Translations under genes and position numbers: made by a program | The notes under the pieces: generated by a model | Database searches by the model: none | What the model was told of the DNA's origin: nothing | Seen by the model: only the letters and a program-made list of their open reading frames with translations | Shown: in pieces, positions 25,907 to 34,341 of the stretch | Layout of the letters: the number at the start of each line of letters is the position of its first letter | How positions within the stretch are numbered: position 1 is the first letter of the stretch | NCBI GenBank assembly: GCA_023227965.1 | Contig: JALOCA010000015.1 | Location: 1 to 64,000, forward strand | Length of the DNA: 64,000 nt | Direction: 5' to 3' | Source: Lentimicrobiaceae bacterium | GTDB lineage: Bacteria > Bacteroidota > Bacteroidia > Bacteroidales > JALOCA01

Positions 25907-26443
25907 TTATTTTTTAACGAGAGTTAAGATAAAATGTACATGATCTTTATCCATCTCTACCACTAGTTCGTCAGTGCGGATTTCGAGAACCTTGTAATTA
26001 ATGGTTTTGGGGGTGTTGTGAGAATTGATAGCTACCGATTTACCGTCATTTGACACTTTCCAATTGCCTTTATCGTTGTCGCGGTTGCTTTTTAACACAT
26101 AGGTGTTGTCTTTATAAAAAATTACTGACAAACTGTTTTTGATGTCTTCAATGGTATATTCAAACTTCTGTCTTGCCCTTTTGTCCTTGAACTTAATGTC
26201 GTGATCAACCGATTCAAGTCTCCAGCTCCCCGCCATCACATTTTCTATTTTATCTGCCAGAGTAACTTTCCGGGTAATGGTTTTTCCGGGTTTCTTCGGG
26301 TTGGGTATTACCACAGTGTCGGTCATGTGATTCTCAGAAACGGTACTGTCGCCCTCGCGATACAAAACATTTTTGTTTGAACCGTGGCACGAAAATAGAA
26401 CCGCTACGATTATTGTGTAAATTAGGGTATAAATAATTTTCAT
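25907..26443 (-). CDS. Hypothetical lipocalin-like lipoprotein
   Basis: 178 residues from ATG 26443; the longer frame begins with a TTG three codons earlier. A lipoprotein signal ends in VLFSC (Cys19). The mature part has GSWRLESVDHDIKF, then strands with NTYVLKSNRDNDKGNWKVSNDGK, the pattern of small lipocalin-like domains seen in many Bacteroidota lipoproteins (W-x-L start and G-x-W in the middle). No catalytic residues are seen. It converges on glgB with 6 bases between stops. Function unknown. Confidence 0.75.
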   Translation of the reverse strand: MKIIYTLIYTIIVAVLFSCHGSNKNVLYREGDSTVSENHMTDTVVIPNPKKPGKTITRKVTLADKIENVMAGSWRLESVDHDIKFKDKRARQKFEYTIEDIKNSLSVIFYKDNTYVLKSNRDNDKGNWKVSNDGKSVAINSHNTPKTINYKVLEIRTDELVVEMDKDHVHFILTLVKK

Positions 26444-26487
26444 TGTCTGCAAGTTGATGAAGGGAGCATGAATCCGTGTCCTTTCAC

Positions 26488-26518
26488 CTTGGGGATAGGG
26501 GTGAATTTGTTATTTTTG
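26488..26518 (+). promoter_or_regulatory. Promoter of purL (CTTG-N19-TATTTTTG)
   Basis: -7 box TATTTTTG (26511-26518) with CTTG 19 bases upstream (26488-26491). It lies 35 bases before the ATG at 26554. Confidence 0.5.
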
Positions 26519-26553
26519 CAAAATTGTAAAAATTCTTTCAAAATATCCTACTC

Positions 26554-29500
26554 ATGATACTCTTTTTTAAAAGCAGTTCAAAAATCTATGTGATTGATAC
26601 GAATTGTCCGTTTAACGAGGAAACTATTAAAAAACTATTATGGCTTTTTGGTGAAGCGGAACTTATAAAAAAAGATATTTTGTATGGGTATTTTGTAGGA
26701 CCCCGTCGTGAAATGATTACCCCTTGGAGTACCAATGCCGTGGAAATCACTCGCAACATGGGAATTTTGGGAATTCGGCGCATAGAAGAATTCGTTACGG
26801 CTACTGAAACTACCCCTTACGATTCCATGCTGCAGGCATTGTATAAAAATATTGACCAGGAAATTTTTACCATTCATCGTTCCCCCGCACCGGTAATTTC
26901 CATTGAAAATATAGCTGCTTATAATCAGTCAGAAGGGTTAGCGCTTAGCGATGAAGAAATTCAATACCTCGAAAATCTCAGTATCAAGCTGGAAAGAAAA
27001 CTTACCGACAGCGAAGTGTTTGGTTTTTCGCAGGTAAACTCCGAACATTGCCGGCATAAAATTTTTAACGGAACCTTTATCATTGATGAAAAAACTCAGC
27101 CCGAAACCCTGTTCGGAATGATAAAAAAAACCGCAAAAGTGCATCCCAACCTTTTGGTTTCGGCTTACAGTGACAATGTGGCTTTTATTCAGGGTTCGGA
27201 AATAGAGCAATTTGCACCACAAACTCCCGATAAACCGGATTATTATGTAAAGAAACAAATTCAAACAGTTATCTCTCTAAAAGCAGAAACGCATAATTTT
27301 CCAACTACCGTTGAGTCGTTCAACGGAGCGGCTACCGGAAGCGGAGGCGAAATCCGTGACCGCATGGCTGGTGGCAAAGGAAGTATTCCACTGGTGGGAA
27401 CAGCAGTTTATATGACGGCATATCCCCGGAGCGAACCCGGCAGACAATGGGAACTGGCAGTGGAACCCCGGAAGTGGCTGTACCAAACTCCCAAAGACAT
27501 CTTAATCAAAGCCTCCAATGGTGCCAGCGACTTTGGAAATAAATTCGGACAGCCACTCATCTGTGGCAGCGTTTTAACCTTCGAACACCAGGAAAACAAC
27601 AAAAAATATGCTTATGACAAGGTAATCATGCTTGCCGGAGGTGTTGGTTTCGGAAAAAAATCCGACAGCCATAAAAACAACCCCGGTAATAGTGATACCA
27701 TAGTGGTGATGGGCGGTGATAATTACCGTATCGGCATGGGTGGAGGTGCAGTTTCATCAGTGGCTACAGGAGAGTACCGCAACGCCATCGAACTAAATGC
27801 CGTTCAGCGGTCAAACCCGGAGATGCAGAAGCGGGTTTTCAATACTATCAGGGCTTTAACCGAAACGGAAAATAATCCCATAGTTTCTATCCACGACCAT
27901 GGCGCAGGCGGACATTTAAACTCCCTTTCAGAATTGGTGGAAAGTACCGGAGGTAAAATTGCGATTGAAAAACTTCCCGTTGGCGATCCCACTCTTTCGG
28001 CTAAAGAAATAATAGGCAACGAATCGCAGGAACGCATGGGCTTGCTGCTGAAAGAAGAAAATATGAACTTGTTAGGAAAGATTTCAGCACGCGAAAGAGC
28101 CCCAATGTATGCCGTGGGAAAAACTACAGGCGACCATCGCCTCGTTTTTGAAGATACGCAAAACCATAACAAACCCATTGACCTCTCATTGGAAGACTTT
28201 TTCGGAAAACCTCCCCGCACTATCCTTACCGACGAAACCTCCCGCGAAACTTTTTCAGAAATAAAATACCAACCTGAACTACTTACAAATTACCTTGAAC
28301 AAGTTCTCCAACTCGAAAGCGTTGCCTGCAAAGATTGGCTTACCAACAAAGTTGACCGTTCGGTTACTTCGCGCATCGGGTTACAACAAACGGCGGGTAC
28401 TGTACAGCTTCCCTTGAATAACCTGGGCATTGCCGCTCTGGATTATAAGGGAGAAAAGGGAATCGCAACCGCACTTGGACATGCTCCTGCCACCGCCCTT
28501 ATCAACCCTGCCGCAGGTTCGCAGCTTGCCATAGCCGAAGCGCTCACTAACATCGTCTGGGCTCCGCTCACACATAGTCTGCGGGGAGTGTCGCTAAGTG
28601 CCAACTGGATGTGGCCCTGCAAAAACCCCGGAGAAAATGCACGCCTGTACGAAGCCGTAAAAGCTGCTTCAGAATTTGCCATTGCCTTGGAAATAAATAT
28701 TCCCACAGGTAAGGATTCACTTTCTATGACACAAAAATATCCCGATGGCGAAACGGTGTTTGCTCCCGGAACAGTCATCATCACCGCAGTGGCTGAGGTA
28801 AACTATTTCCGTAAAACCGTGCGTCCTGTTATTGTAAACCAGCCTGGAACCACACTTATATACATTGATTTTACCTGTGATGCGCCTGTTTTGGGAGGAA
28901 GCGCTTTTGCACAGGTGGCAGGGCAAATAGGAAACGAGGCTCCTGCCATTATCCGTCCTGAAATCTTCGCCAACGCTTTTAATGCCATCCAGCAATTGAT
29001 TCAGGAAGAAAAAATCCTTGCCGGACATGATGTTTCTTCTGGCGGGCTTATCACTTGTCTGCTCGAAATGCTTTTTGCCCGGAACGATACGGGTGCTATG
29101 GCAGATATATCCTCAATACCCGGCAAAGACCCCATTCACATACTTTTTAATGAACATCCTTCTGTGGTAATCCAGGTAAAAGAGCTGGAATATGTTGATA
29201 ATTTCTTAAAGGGAAAGAATGTTTCCTATTACATTTTAGGAGAAGTTACTTCAGAAAGAAGCCTCGGTATTTTTTATGAAAAGACAAAAATGCGTTTTGA
29301 TGTTAACCATCTGCGCGATGTTTGGTTTAAGAGTTCTTACCTGCTCGACAGGCATCAGAGCGGAGAAATTCTTGCCATGGAACGATTCAGAAATTATAAA
29401 AAGCAGGAACTTGTGTTTCGCTTTCCTGAACATTTTACAGGCAAAGCTTCACAGTTTGGCATTGATCTGGACAGAACAAATCCTTCGGGCATCAGGGCTG

Positions 29501-30261
29501 CCGTTATCCGCGAGCAAGGCTGCAACAGCGAGCGCGAGATGGCATACATGCTGCACCTTGCAGGTTTTGACGTAAAAGATGTGCATATGACCGACCTGAT
29601 TGAAGGCAGGGAAACCCTCGAAGATGTTAACTTCATCGTCTTTGTGGGAGGATTTGCCAATTCCGATGTACTGGGTTCGGGTAAAGGCTGGGCTGGAGCC
29701 TTTCTTTTCAATGAGAAAGCCAATACCTCTCTTAGGAATTTTTACCAGCGCAACAATACCCTGAGCCTCGGTGTTTGCAACGGCTGCCAGGCGATGATGC
29801 ACCTCAATCTCATCTATCCGGAACACGAAAAACAACCCCAGATGCTGCACAACGAATCGCGGAAGTATGAATCCATCTTCCTTACCATAGATGTGTTACC
29901 CAACGATTCTGTATTGCTGAAGACCCTTGCCGGTGCAAGGCTCGGAATTTGGGTATCGCATGGCGAAGGCAAGTTCAGCCTGCCCTACGTCGAAAACGAA
30001 TACCATATTCCTGCCTGTTACAGCTACCACGACTATCCGGGCAACCCCAACGGCTCCGACTACGATGTTGCATGCCTTGCTTCGGCTGACGGACGCCACC
30101 TGGCAATAATGCCTCATTTCGAAAGGGCTTTCCTTCCCTGGCAATGGGCGGAATATCCCGCCAGTCGTCGCCTGACTGACGAAATAAGTCCCTGGATGGA
30201 AGTTTTTTTTAACGCCCGGAAGTGGGTGGAAGAAAAAATGAAAACTTCTGTGCCGGTGTAA
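26554..30261 (+). CDS. purL: Phosphoribosylformylglycinamidine synthase, single-chain type
   Basis: 1235 residues, the usual length for the large single-chain PurL (FGAM synthase), which uses glutamine and ATP in step four of purine synthesis. Order: N-terminal PurS-like domain, linker (SDSEVFGFSQVNSEHCRH), two AIR-synthase-like halves (AETHNFPTTVESFNGAATGSGG split motif; HDHGAGGHLNSLSELVES; second half with GKDSLSM and GHDVSSGGLITCLLEM), and a C-terminal glutaminase domain with nucleophile Cys in LGVCNGCQAM and a His/Glu pair near MPHFERA. All key motifs are present. It stands alone, not in a pur operon. Confidence 0.97.
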   Translation: MILFFKSSSKIYVIDTNCPFNEETIKKLLWLFGEAELIKKDILYGYFVGPRREMITPWSTNAVEITRNMGILGIRRIEEFVTATETTPYDSMLQALYKNIDQEIFTIHRSPAPVISIENIAAYNQSEGLALSDEEIQYLENLSIKLERKLTDSEVFGFSQVNSEHCRHKIFNGTFIIDEKTQPETLFGMIKKTAKVHPNLLVSAYSDNVAFIQGSEIEQFAPQTPDKPDYYVKKQIQTVISLKAETHNFPTTVESFNGAATGSGGEIRDRMAGGKGSIPLVGTAVYMTAYPRSEPGRQWELAVEPRKWLYQTPKDILIKASNGASDFGNKFGQPLICGSVLTFEHQENNKKYAYDKVIMLAGGVGFGKKSDSHKNNPGNSDTIVVMGGDNYRIGMGGGAVSSVATGEYRNAIELNAVQRSNPEMQKRVFNTIRALTETENNPIVSIHDHGAGGHLNSLSELVESTGGKIAIEKLPVGDPTLSAKEIIGNESQERMGLLLKEENMNLLGKISARERAPMYAVGKTTGDHRLVFEDTQNHNKPIDLSLEDFFGKPPRTILTDETSRETFSEIKYQPELLTNYLEQVLQLESVACKDWLTNKVDRSVTSRIGLQQTAGTVQLPLNNLGIAALDYKGEKGIATALGHAPATALINPAAGSQLAIAEALTNIVWAPLTHSLRGVSLSANWMWPCKNPGENARLYEAVKAASEFAIALEINIPTGKDSLSMTQKYPDGETVFAPGTVIITAVAEVNYFRKTVRPVIVNQPGTTLIYIDFTCDAPVLGGSAFAQVAGQIGNEAPAIIRPEIFANAFNAIQQLIQEEKILAGHDVSSGGLITCLLEMLFARNDTGAMADISSIPGKDPIHILFNEHPSVVIQVKELEYVDNFLKGKNVSYYILGEVTSERSLGIFYEKTKMRFDVNHLRDVWFKSSYLLDRHQSGEILAMERFRNYKKQELVFRFPEHFTGKASQFGIDLDRTNPSGIRAAVIREQGCNSEREMAYMLHLAGFDVKDVHMTDLIEGRETLEDVNFIVFVGGFANSDVLGSGKGWAGAFLFNEKANTSLRNFYQRNNTLSLGVCNGCQAMMHLNLIYPEHEKQPQMLHNESRKYESIFLTIDVLPNDSVLLKTLAGARLGIWVSHGEGKFSLPYVENEYHIPACYSYHDYPGNPNGSDYDVACLASADGRHLAIMPHFERAFLPWQWAEYPASRRLTDEISPWMEVFFNARKWVEEKMKTSVPV

Positions 30262-30322
30262 GAAACAACCTCGTTTATCTTTTCTCCGTCAGTTGCAACT
30301 AACGGAAACATATTTTTTAATT

Positions 30323-30895
30323 TTATGTGCCTTCTTCGCTGTTATTTTTTTTCGCTGCCATCAGTGCAAGTAATTTTGTTGCCGTATTCCAGTTGCGGAT
30401 GGTCATTTCTTTGTAAACGGGAAGGTTAATAAGTTTGTTTAAAAAACTTTGTCCTGAATTGCTGATGAGCCGCGAAAAATAAAGAACACTCTTACCTTCA
30501 TATATGTTATCAACACCTTCCCTTTTTGCAATATTTTTTATTGCTTCGGCTGAGGTGAGAGGCTCCTTTAAGAATGCCACATCATACCTGAATGTTCCGG
30601 CATCACTGCCAAATCTCTGCGGGGCTTCTTTAACAATTTTAGCCAGTTGTTCATGGGTAATTATTACCACTCTCGATGTATAGTTGAATTTTTCCGAAAG
30701 AAATTTTTCTGTTTTGCTTTCAAGTTGGGCGTTGTCTTTTTCGTTCGTACTAAAGATAACATTATCACTTTGAATATAAGTAGTTACATTACCGTATCCC
30801 ATGTTTTCAAAACATGATTTCAAATCAGTCATTCTGATAATGTTGTTGCCACCTACATTTATCCCGCGTAGTAATGCAATGTGCAAATTACCTAA
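30323..30895 (-). CDS. DUF1697 family protein
   Basis: About 190 residues. The start MLGNLHIALLRGINVGGNN, followed by MTDLKSCFENMGY and VTTYIQSDNVIFST, is diagnostic of DUF1697. The family is widespread, cytoplasmic and of unknown function. The ATG is at 30896-30898 on the plus numbering (the minus-strand start base is 30898). The start codon directly abuts a 72-bp repeat that is also found upstream of the HTH gene at 31843, so its promoter region may come from the repeat. No clear TAnnTTTG box is seen. Confidence 0.88.
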   Translation of the reverse strand, partial: LGNLHIALLRGINVGGNNIIRMTDLKSCFENMGYGNVTTYIQSDNVIFSTNEKDNAQLESKTEKFLSEKFNYTSRVVIITHEQLAKIVKEAPQRFGSDAGTFRYDVAFLKEPLTSAEAIKNIAKREGVDNIYEGKSVLYFSRLISNSGQSFLNKLINLPVYKEMTIRNWNTATKLLALMAAKKNNSEEGT

Positions 30896-30898
30896 CAT

Positions 30899-30970
30899 AG
30901 GTTTTTCTTTTTTGCTTTGAAAATAATATATTTATTGTTTACCCCCGCTGAGCGGAATTTGCAATCCCGC
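30899..30970 (-). repeat. 72-bp direct repeat, copy R1
   Basis: It starts AGGTTTTTCTTTTTTGCTT and includes ATAATATATTTATTGTTTAC and CCCCGCTGAG, almost identical to 32401-32472. It lies immediately upstream of the DUF1697 start codon. Downstream bases to 31012 carry a related CCGTTCAGCCGG-type palindromic scrap. Confidence 0.85.
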
Positions 30971-31012
30971 CATGTTCCTATTAACAAAGCATTTTCCGTT
31001 CAGCCGGAATTT

Positions 31013-31648
31013 TCATTTATAATATAAGTTTCGTAAACTTTTCAAAGTAATCTGTTCTACAGCTAATTTTACACTTATATCTCCAGCTGTCTTTATTTTT
31101 TTATAATATAAAATCTTGCCATTAAAATTATCTATTAAAAATATACACTGTTTTATATAAGTTTTTACCAGTGGATCTATCCAAATTTTATTTGTTTGCT
31201 CCGGATAATTTATACAATATTGTGCTCTAATAATCAGCATAATTGAATATTGATGTTTATGATTTCGCTTTAGATTATTAAAGGATAACGGGATGTCTAC
31301 GTTGTTTAATGAATTCTTTTTATCATCAAGCAAATTACTCAATTGCTCAAAATCAACGCTTACCTGAGAATCTGTAAGATCATTATAATCAGGCTTTACA
31401 ATCTTATATTTTTTATTAAGTACAGAATTTGTTTGATTTATAATATCAGTTATTACAATTTCCTCTAATTGAGGATCAGACTGTTGCCTTCGATAAAAAT
31501 CAACCGTTTTAATTTGCAAATCAATAGGTAAAATCTCAAGAGTATCTATACTCCTTTTAATCTTCTTAAACTCATCAACATATTTTCCCGAACTACAAGC
31601 ATATAGCAATCCTGATATAACAGAAATTATAAATAATATCCTTTTCAT
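31013..31648 (-). CDS. Hypothetical lipoprotein
   Basis: 211 residues. A lipoprotein signal peptide ends with LLYACSS (Cys18). The rest is Lys/Ile/Asn-rich with no motif I recognise: an early IKRSIDTLEILPIDLQIKTVDFY and a late YYKKIKTAGDISVKLAVEQI. No catalytic pattern. It is AT-rich, like the neighbouring accessory genes, and separated from them by repeat scraps, which suggests recent acquisition or low constraint. Function unknown. Confidence 0.65.
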   Translation of the reverse strand: MKRILFIISVISGLLYACSSGKYVDEFKKIKRSIDTLEILPIDLQIKTVDFYRRQQSDPQLEEIVITDIINQTNSVLNKKYKIVKPDYNDLTDSQVSVDFEQLSNLLDDKKNSLNNVDIPLSFNNLKRNHKHQYSIMLIIRAQYCINYPEQTNKIWIDPLVKTYIKQCIFLIDNFNGKILYYKKIKTAGDISVKLAVEQITLKSLRNLYYK

Positions 31649-31716
31649 ATTGTTTATTTTTGGTCGTTTTCAATCCTTGTTTCTAATATTCCATAGCTAA
31701 CCCCGCTGAGTGGCGC

Positions 31717-31738
31717 ATTTGTAATTTTCTGCTTTCAT
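31717..31738. repeat. 22-bp intergenic repeat unit (copy a)
   Basis: ATTTGTAATTTTCTGCTTTC plus AT here recurs at 32488-32509 and, with three or so changes, at 33247-33268. Each copy lies in a gap between minus-strand accessory genes, next to a CCCCGCTGAG-type scrap. Confidence 0.7.
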
Positions 31739-31791
31739 CAATTTTATATCGCTTTTCAATACTTTTTACCTTATTATTCTGCGGAATTACA

Positions 31792-31809
31792 TCCCGATGA
31801 CTATCGGGA
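31792..31809. repeat. REP-like palindrome TCCCGAT-N4-ATCGGGA
   Basis: Perfect 7-base arms, 34 bases after the stop of the HTH gene. The same palindrome with a 5-base loop is at 32585-32603, directly after the transposase stop codon. Confidence 0.75.
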
Positions 31810-31842
31810 CCGCAACGTCCCGGGCGGCTAATTTTTTGCCGC

Positions 31843-32292
31843 TTAGCGAGGGTTATAAGTTATTTTTTTTCTTTTTTTTCGCCAAAATTTAACCTTATTG
31901 GGAATCTTGTTACTCACTATTTCGATTCCTTTGTTACGTAAAATCTGCTCAATTATTGTCTCTGAACAGTCAAACTGCATTGCCAAATGTTTTATTTCTA
32001 CACCACCTTTTAAGTAACGTTTTATTATTTCTTGGATTCGTTCAGCCGAAAAGTAATTTTTTGCAGGTAATTTGTCTATTGGTAATTCTTCTTTGTACTG
32101 ATTCAAAACTTCAATAATGTCGGGAAGAATAGTTGGGTTTATTCTTATTTTATGGATATCATACTTGTCTTTGTCGAGCTGTACTATCTGTTGTATTGCA
32201 ACGTATATTATTCCATTGTGATGTTTAACCAAGTCTAAAAGGAAAGTGCTTTTATCATATTCAAGCAAAATCGTTTGTAATTTTTCTTCCAT
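31843..32292 (-). CDS. Hypothetical protein with PC4-like N-terminus and helix-turn-helix
   Basis: 149 residues, no signal peptide. The N-terminal part (about 10-70) has a strand pattern FLLDLVKHHNGIIYVAIQQI, a loop, IHKIRINPTILPDIIEVL, which recalls the PC4/PUR single-stranded DNA-binding fold. Residues about 84-125 (IQEIIKRYLKGGVEIKHLAM... CSETIIEQILRNKGIEIV) look like a helix-turn-helix. The C-terminal tail is very basic (FWRKKRKKITYNPR). It is likely a nucleic-acid-binding protein. I do not recognise a named family; the PC4 idea is an inference from pattern alone. Confidence 0.6.
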   Translation of the reverse strand: MEEKLQTILLEYDKSTFLLDLVKHHNGIIYVAIQQIVQLDKDKYDIHKIRINPTILPDIIEVLNQYKEELPIDKLPAKNYFSAERIQEIIKRYLKGGVEIKHLAMQFDCSETIIEQILRNKGIEIVSNKIPNKVKFWRKKRKKITYNPR

Positions 32293-32607
32293 TCTATGAT
32301 GTCATTAAAAAGTGATTTTGTCTTTTATTGTAGCATTACGCACAACAGTGGCAATATGGCAAGTGGCGGTTTACGAGGTACGTCTGTATCGTCCCCGCTG
32401 AGGTTTTTCTTTTTTGCTTCGAAGATAATATATTTATTGTTTACCCCCGCTGAGTGGAATTTGCAATTTCACCCGAAACGTTAGAAAATTTGTAATTTTC
32501 TGCTTTCATTTATTTTATTTGGCTTTTTGCTCTTGGCTTTTAGCTTTTGGCGGAATTAGAAATTCCTCTTTGTTCAGAGCAGAATCCCGATGGACTATCG
32601 GGACCGC
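32293..32607. other. Repeat-bearing gap without a gene
   Basis: The 315 bases between the HTH gene and the transposase hold repeat R2 (32401-32472), the 22-bp unit (32488-32509) and a REP palindrome (32585-32603). A short open frame on the plus strand runs through repeats and has no protein-like features. I see no gene. Confidence 0.6.
32401..32472 (-). repeat. 72-bp direct repeat, copy R2
   Basis: Matches 30899-30970 with few differences up to the last 6-8 bases. It lies about 110 bases upstream of the HTH gene start, on the same side relative to its gene as R1 is to DUF1697. Confidence 0.85.
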
Positions 32608-33155
32608 TCAGCCGGGTTCATTATCGGGTTTATGTAATTTTATTAACTCGTCATATTCGGTTTGAAATGAGCGTTTCTGATGATGTTTTTTCTGATTGTT
32701 AATATATTCAAAAACCTTTTCAACAACTGATTCACTAACCGAATAGGCAGCATAACCTGTTTGCCAGGCAAATTTCTCAGTTAAAATATTTTGCTGGTTG
32801 ATAAAATGAGAACTGCTTCCTTTAATTTGTTTTATAATTTCGGCAATAGATTTTTGCGGATTTAATAAAAACAAACAATGTATGTGTTCGGGCATTCCGT
32901 TGATAATGCGTACCGGGCAACCTGATTCATTTAATTGATTAGCTACAAACGAAAATACTGTTTTTTCAATTCCGTGATTTATCAATGGCATACGATTTTT
33001 TGTTGACCAGATTGCGTGTATCCAAATTTTATTATACGAATGTGGCATATGGGTATTATTTTATGGTAATGTAAACCGTTAAAACGCTTTCGTTTTTTGT
33101 TTCAATTTATCATAGCCCACGGTTTAACATAGCCCACGGTTTAAACCGTGGGCTA
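32585..33155 (-). mobile_element. IS200/RAYT-like element with flanking palindromes
   Basis: The Y1 transposase gene (32608-33048) is bracketed by a TCCCGAT/ATCGGGA palindrome at 32585-32603, and a perfect 26-base palindrome TAGCCCACGGTTT/AAACCGTGGGCTA at 33130-33155, preceded by an extra half copy at 33113-33126. IS200/IS605 elements and REP-associated transposases recognise such subterminal hairpins. The exact ends cannot be fixed from one copy. Confidence 0.6.
32608..33048 (-). CDS. Y1 (HUH) transposase, IS200/REP-associated type
   Basis: 146 residues, typical for Y1_Tnp proteins. Motifs: WIHAIWSTKNRMPL at the start, the HUH metal motif in PEHIHCLF (His-x-His), IAEIIKQIKGSSSHFINQ, KFAWQTGYAAYSVSES, and the catalytic tyrosine helix VEKVFEYINNQKKHH. 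The enzyme nicks and rejoins single-stranded DNA at hairpins. All key residues seem present, so it may be active. Several palindromic repeats around it may be its substrates. It is the only intact transposase gene in the window. Confidence 0.9.
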   Translation of the reverse strand: MPHSYNKIWIHAIWSTKNRMPLINHGIEKTVFSFVANQLNESGCPVRIINGMPEHIHCLFLLNPQKSIAEIIKQIKGSSSHFINQQNILTEKFAWQTGYAAYSVSESVVEKVFEYINNQKKHHQKRSFQTEYDELIKLHKPDNEPG

Positions 33156-33522
33156 AGGAATGTCAAAACCATATTTTTAATGGATTTATCCATTTTTGTT
33201 ATTTTGTCCTTATCAGAATCTCCAACCCCGCCCGTATTCTTATGTAATTTGTAACTTTCTGTTTCCATTTGTTTTTTATTTCGCATCCTCTGCTCACCCT
33301 TATTTCTATCTATCCTTCTAAAGTTTGCCCCGATTTAATCGGAGGAAGAGTTGTTTATGTAAATGCTCCTCCAAATTCCCAATCCCCGCCCCCTTATTTT
33401 TTATTTACTTATTTTTCTATTACCCTTTCACCTATCTTCAAATCTTCAAATCAACTAATTTTCAAATCGTCTCATCTTCAAATTTTCAAATTAGCCAATT
33501 AGCACATTAGCATATTAACTAA
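33049..33522. other. Gap with palindromes and low-complexity sequence
   Basis: The 474 bases contain the palindromes at 33113-33155, the third 22-bp unit (33247-33268) and, from about 33420 to 33540, low-complexity TCTTCAAAT / TTTCAAATT / TTAACTAA runs. Short open frames here run through the low-complexity DNA and are not credible genes. Confidence 0.55.
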
Positions 33523-34242
33523 TTAACTAATTATTTCACTTTCTCCTTCTTCGCTTTTTTCGCCACGTTCTCTGCGGAGTTTTTTCATTATATGAGTCAA
33601 TGTGTAATCTGTTACTTTTGAAGGGTCAACATCGGTAAAAATCTTTTTGCCGCGTTCCAATATCTGTGAAAGCATGTTCCATAGTTCGTTAAATTTTTCC
33701 TGATTTTTCATCACTATCTGGCTACGGTCAATCAGCAAGTCGTTCTGTTCCTTGTTCAGCCTGTCGAGAACTATAAACTTCTGGCTGAAAAAATCCTTGC
33801 CTTCATCGGTAAATCCTTCCGATTTCAGTGCATCTAAGTTAATTGTGATGTTAGAATTAAGAATGGCAAGGCTGCTTACAAGCGATTCGGGATCGCCTCT
33901 TAGCAGGCTGTTACGGACATCAACTATGCCAAAACTATCAATTTTACATTGAAGATTTTCAGCATCCGACACATAACTTTCCAGAATTTTCAGTTTTGGA
34001 CGGATAGATTGTGTTTCATTGGTTATCTGTTCAGTAATTTTTTTTATTTTCCCGGTAGGAATTTGAGTTTTCACAATATTTTCCACAAGCTCTATTTTGC
34101 CATCGAGCATAGTTATAAAGTCTTTAGGAAACTTTTTTGGAAAAAGCCGGTAAAATTCATCATTGTCGCGGAGATAGGCGTGCCGTATTGAACTTGCAGC
34201 GTATGGCAATTCGTCAATGCGGCATGGGATTTTTGAGTTCAT
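33523..34242 (-). CDS. Hypothetical helical protein, 239 residues
   Basis: No signal peptide or membrane segment; mostly alpha-helical with charged helices. Visible stretches: LFPKKFPKDFITMLDGK, FTDEGKDFFSQKFIVLDRLN, KIFTDVDPSKVTDYTLTHIM. The tail RRERGEKSEEGESEIIS looks like added repeat sequence. Length equals that of the protein at 12177-12896 and the helical order of the C-terminal half is similar, so they may belong to one Bacteroidota family; I cannot prove this by eye. A consensus promoter and a terminator hairpin lie just upstream. Confidence 0.7.
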   Translation of the reverse strand: MNSKIPCRIDELPYAASSIRHAYLRDNDEFYRLFPKKFPKDFITMLDGKIELVENIVKTQIPTGKIKKITEQITNETQSIRPKLKILESYVSDAENLQCKIDSFGIVDVRNSLLRGDPESLVSSLAILNSNITINLDALKSEGFTDEGKDFFSQKFIVLDRLNKEQNDLLIDRSQIVMKNQEKFNELWNMLSQILERGKKIFTDVDPSKVTDYTLTHIMKKLRRERGEKSEEGESEIIS

Positions 34243-34267
34243 AGCATTTTTATTTTAAGGTTTACTA

Positions 34268-34298
34268 CAAAATTAATATATAAAAATGCATTTGTCAA
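34268..34298 (-). promoter_or_regulatory. Promoter of the 239-residue gene (ATTG-N20-TAATTTTG)
   Basis: On the minus strand, TAATTTTG at 34268-34275 with ATTG 20 bases upstream, immediately after the terminator hairpin. The leader to the ATG at 34242 is about 25 bases. Confidence 0.55.
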
Positions 34299-34300
34299 TA

Positions 34301-34341
34301 AAAAAGATGTCCGGATTCCTGAATCCAAACATCTTTTTTTA
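34301..34341 (-). terminator. Hairpin terminator, similar to that at 12943-12984
   Basis: GATGTCCGGATTC and GAATCCAAACATC arms. Read on the minus strand the stem is fully paired with two G-U wobbles and is followed by TTTTTTA, so it works best in the minus direction, although no minus-strand gene ends nearby (the next, at 35235, is 0.9 kb away). Confidence 0.6.

Noticed and set aside
32296..32484. A 62-codon plus-strand open frame between the HTH gene and the transposase
   Set aside because: It runs through repeat R2 and has no protein-like features.
30899..33268. Integron-like gene cassettes separated by attC sites
   Set aside because: The genes share one strand and repeats lie between them, but the repeats lack the RYYYAAC/GTTRRRY core pairs, and no integrase is seen. 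A REP/RAYT explanation fits better.
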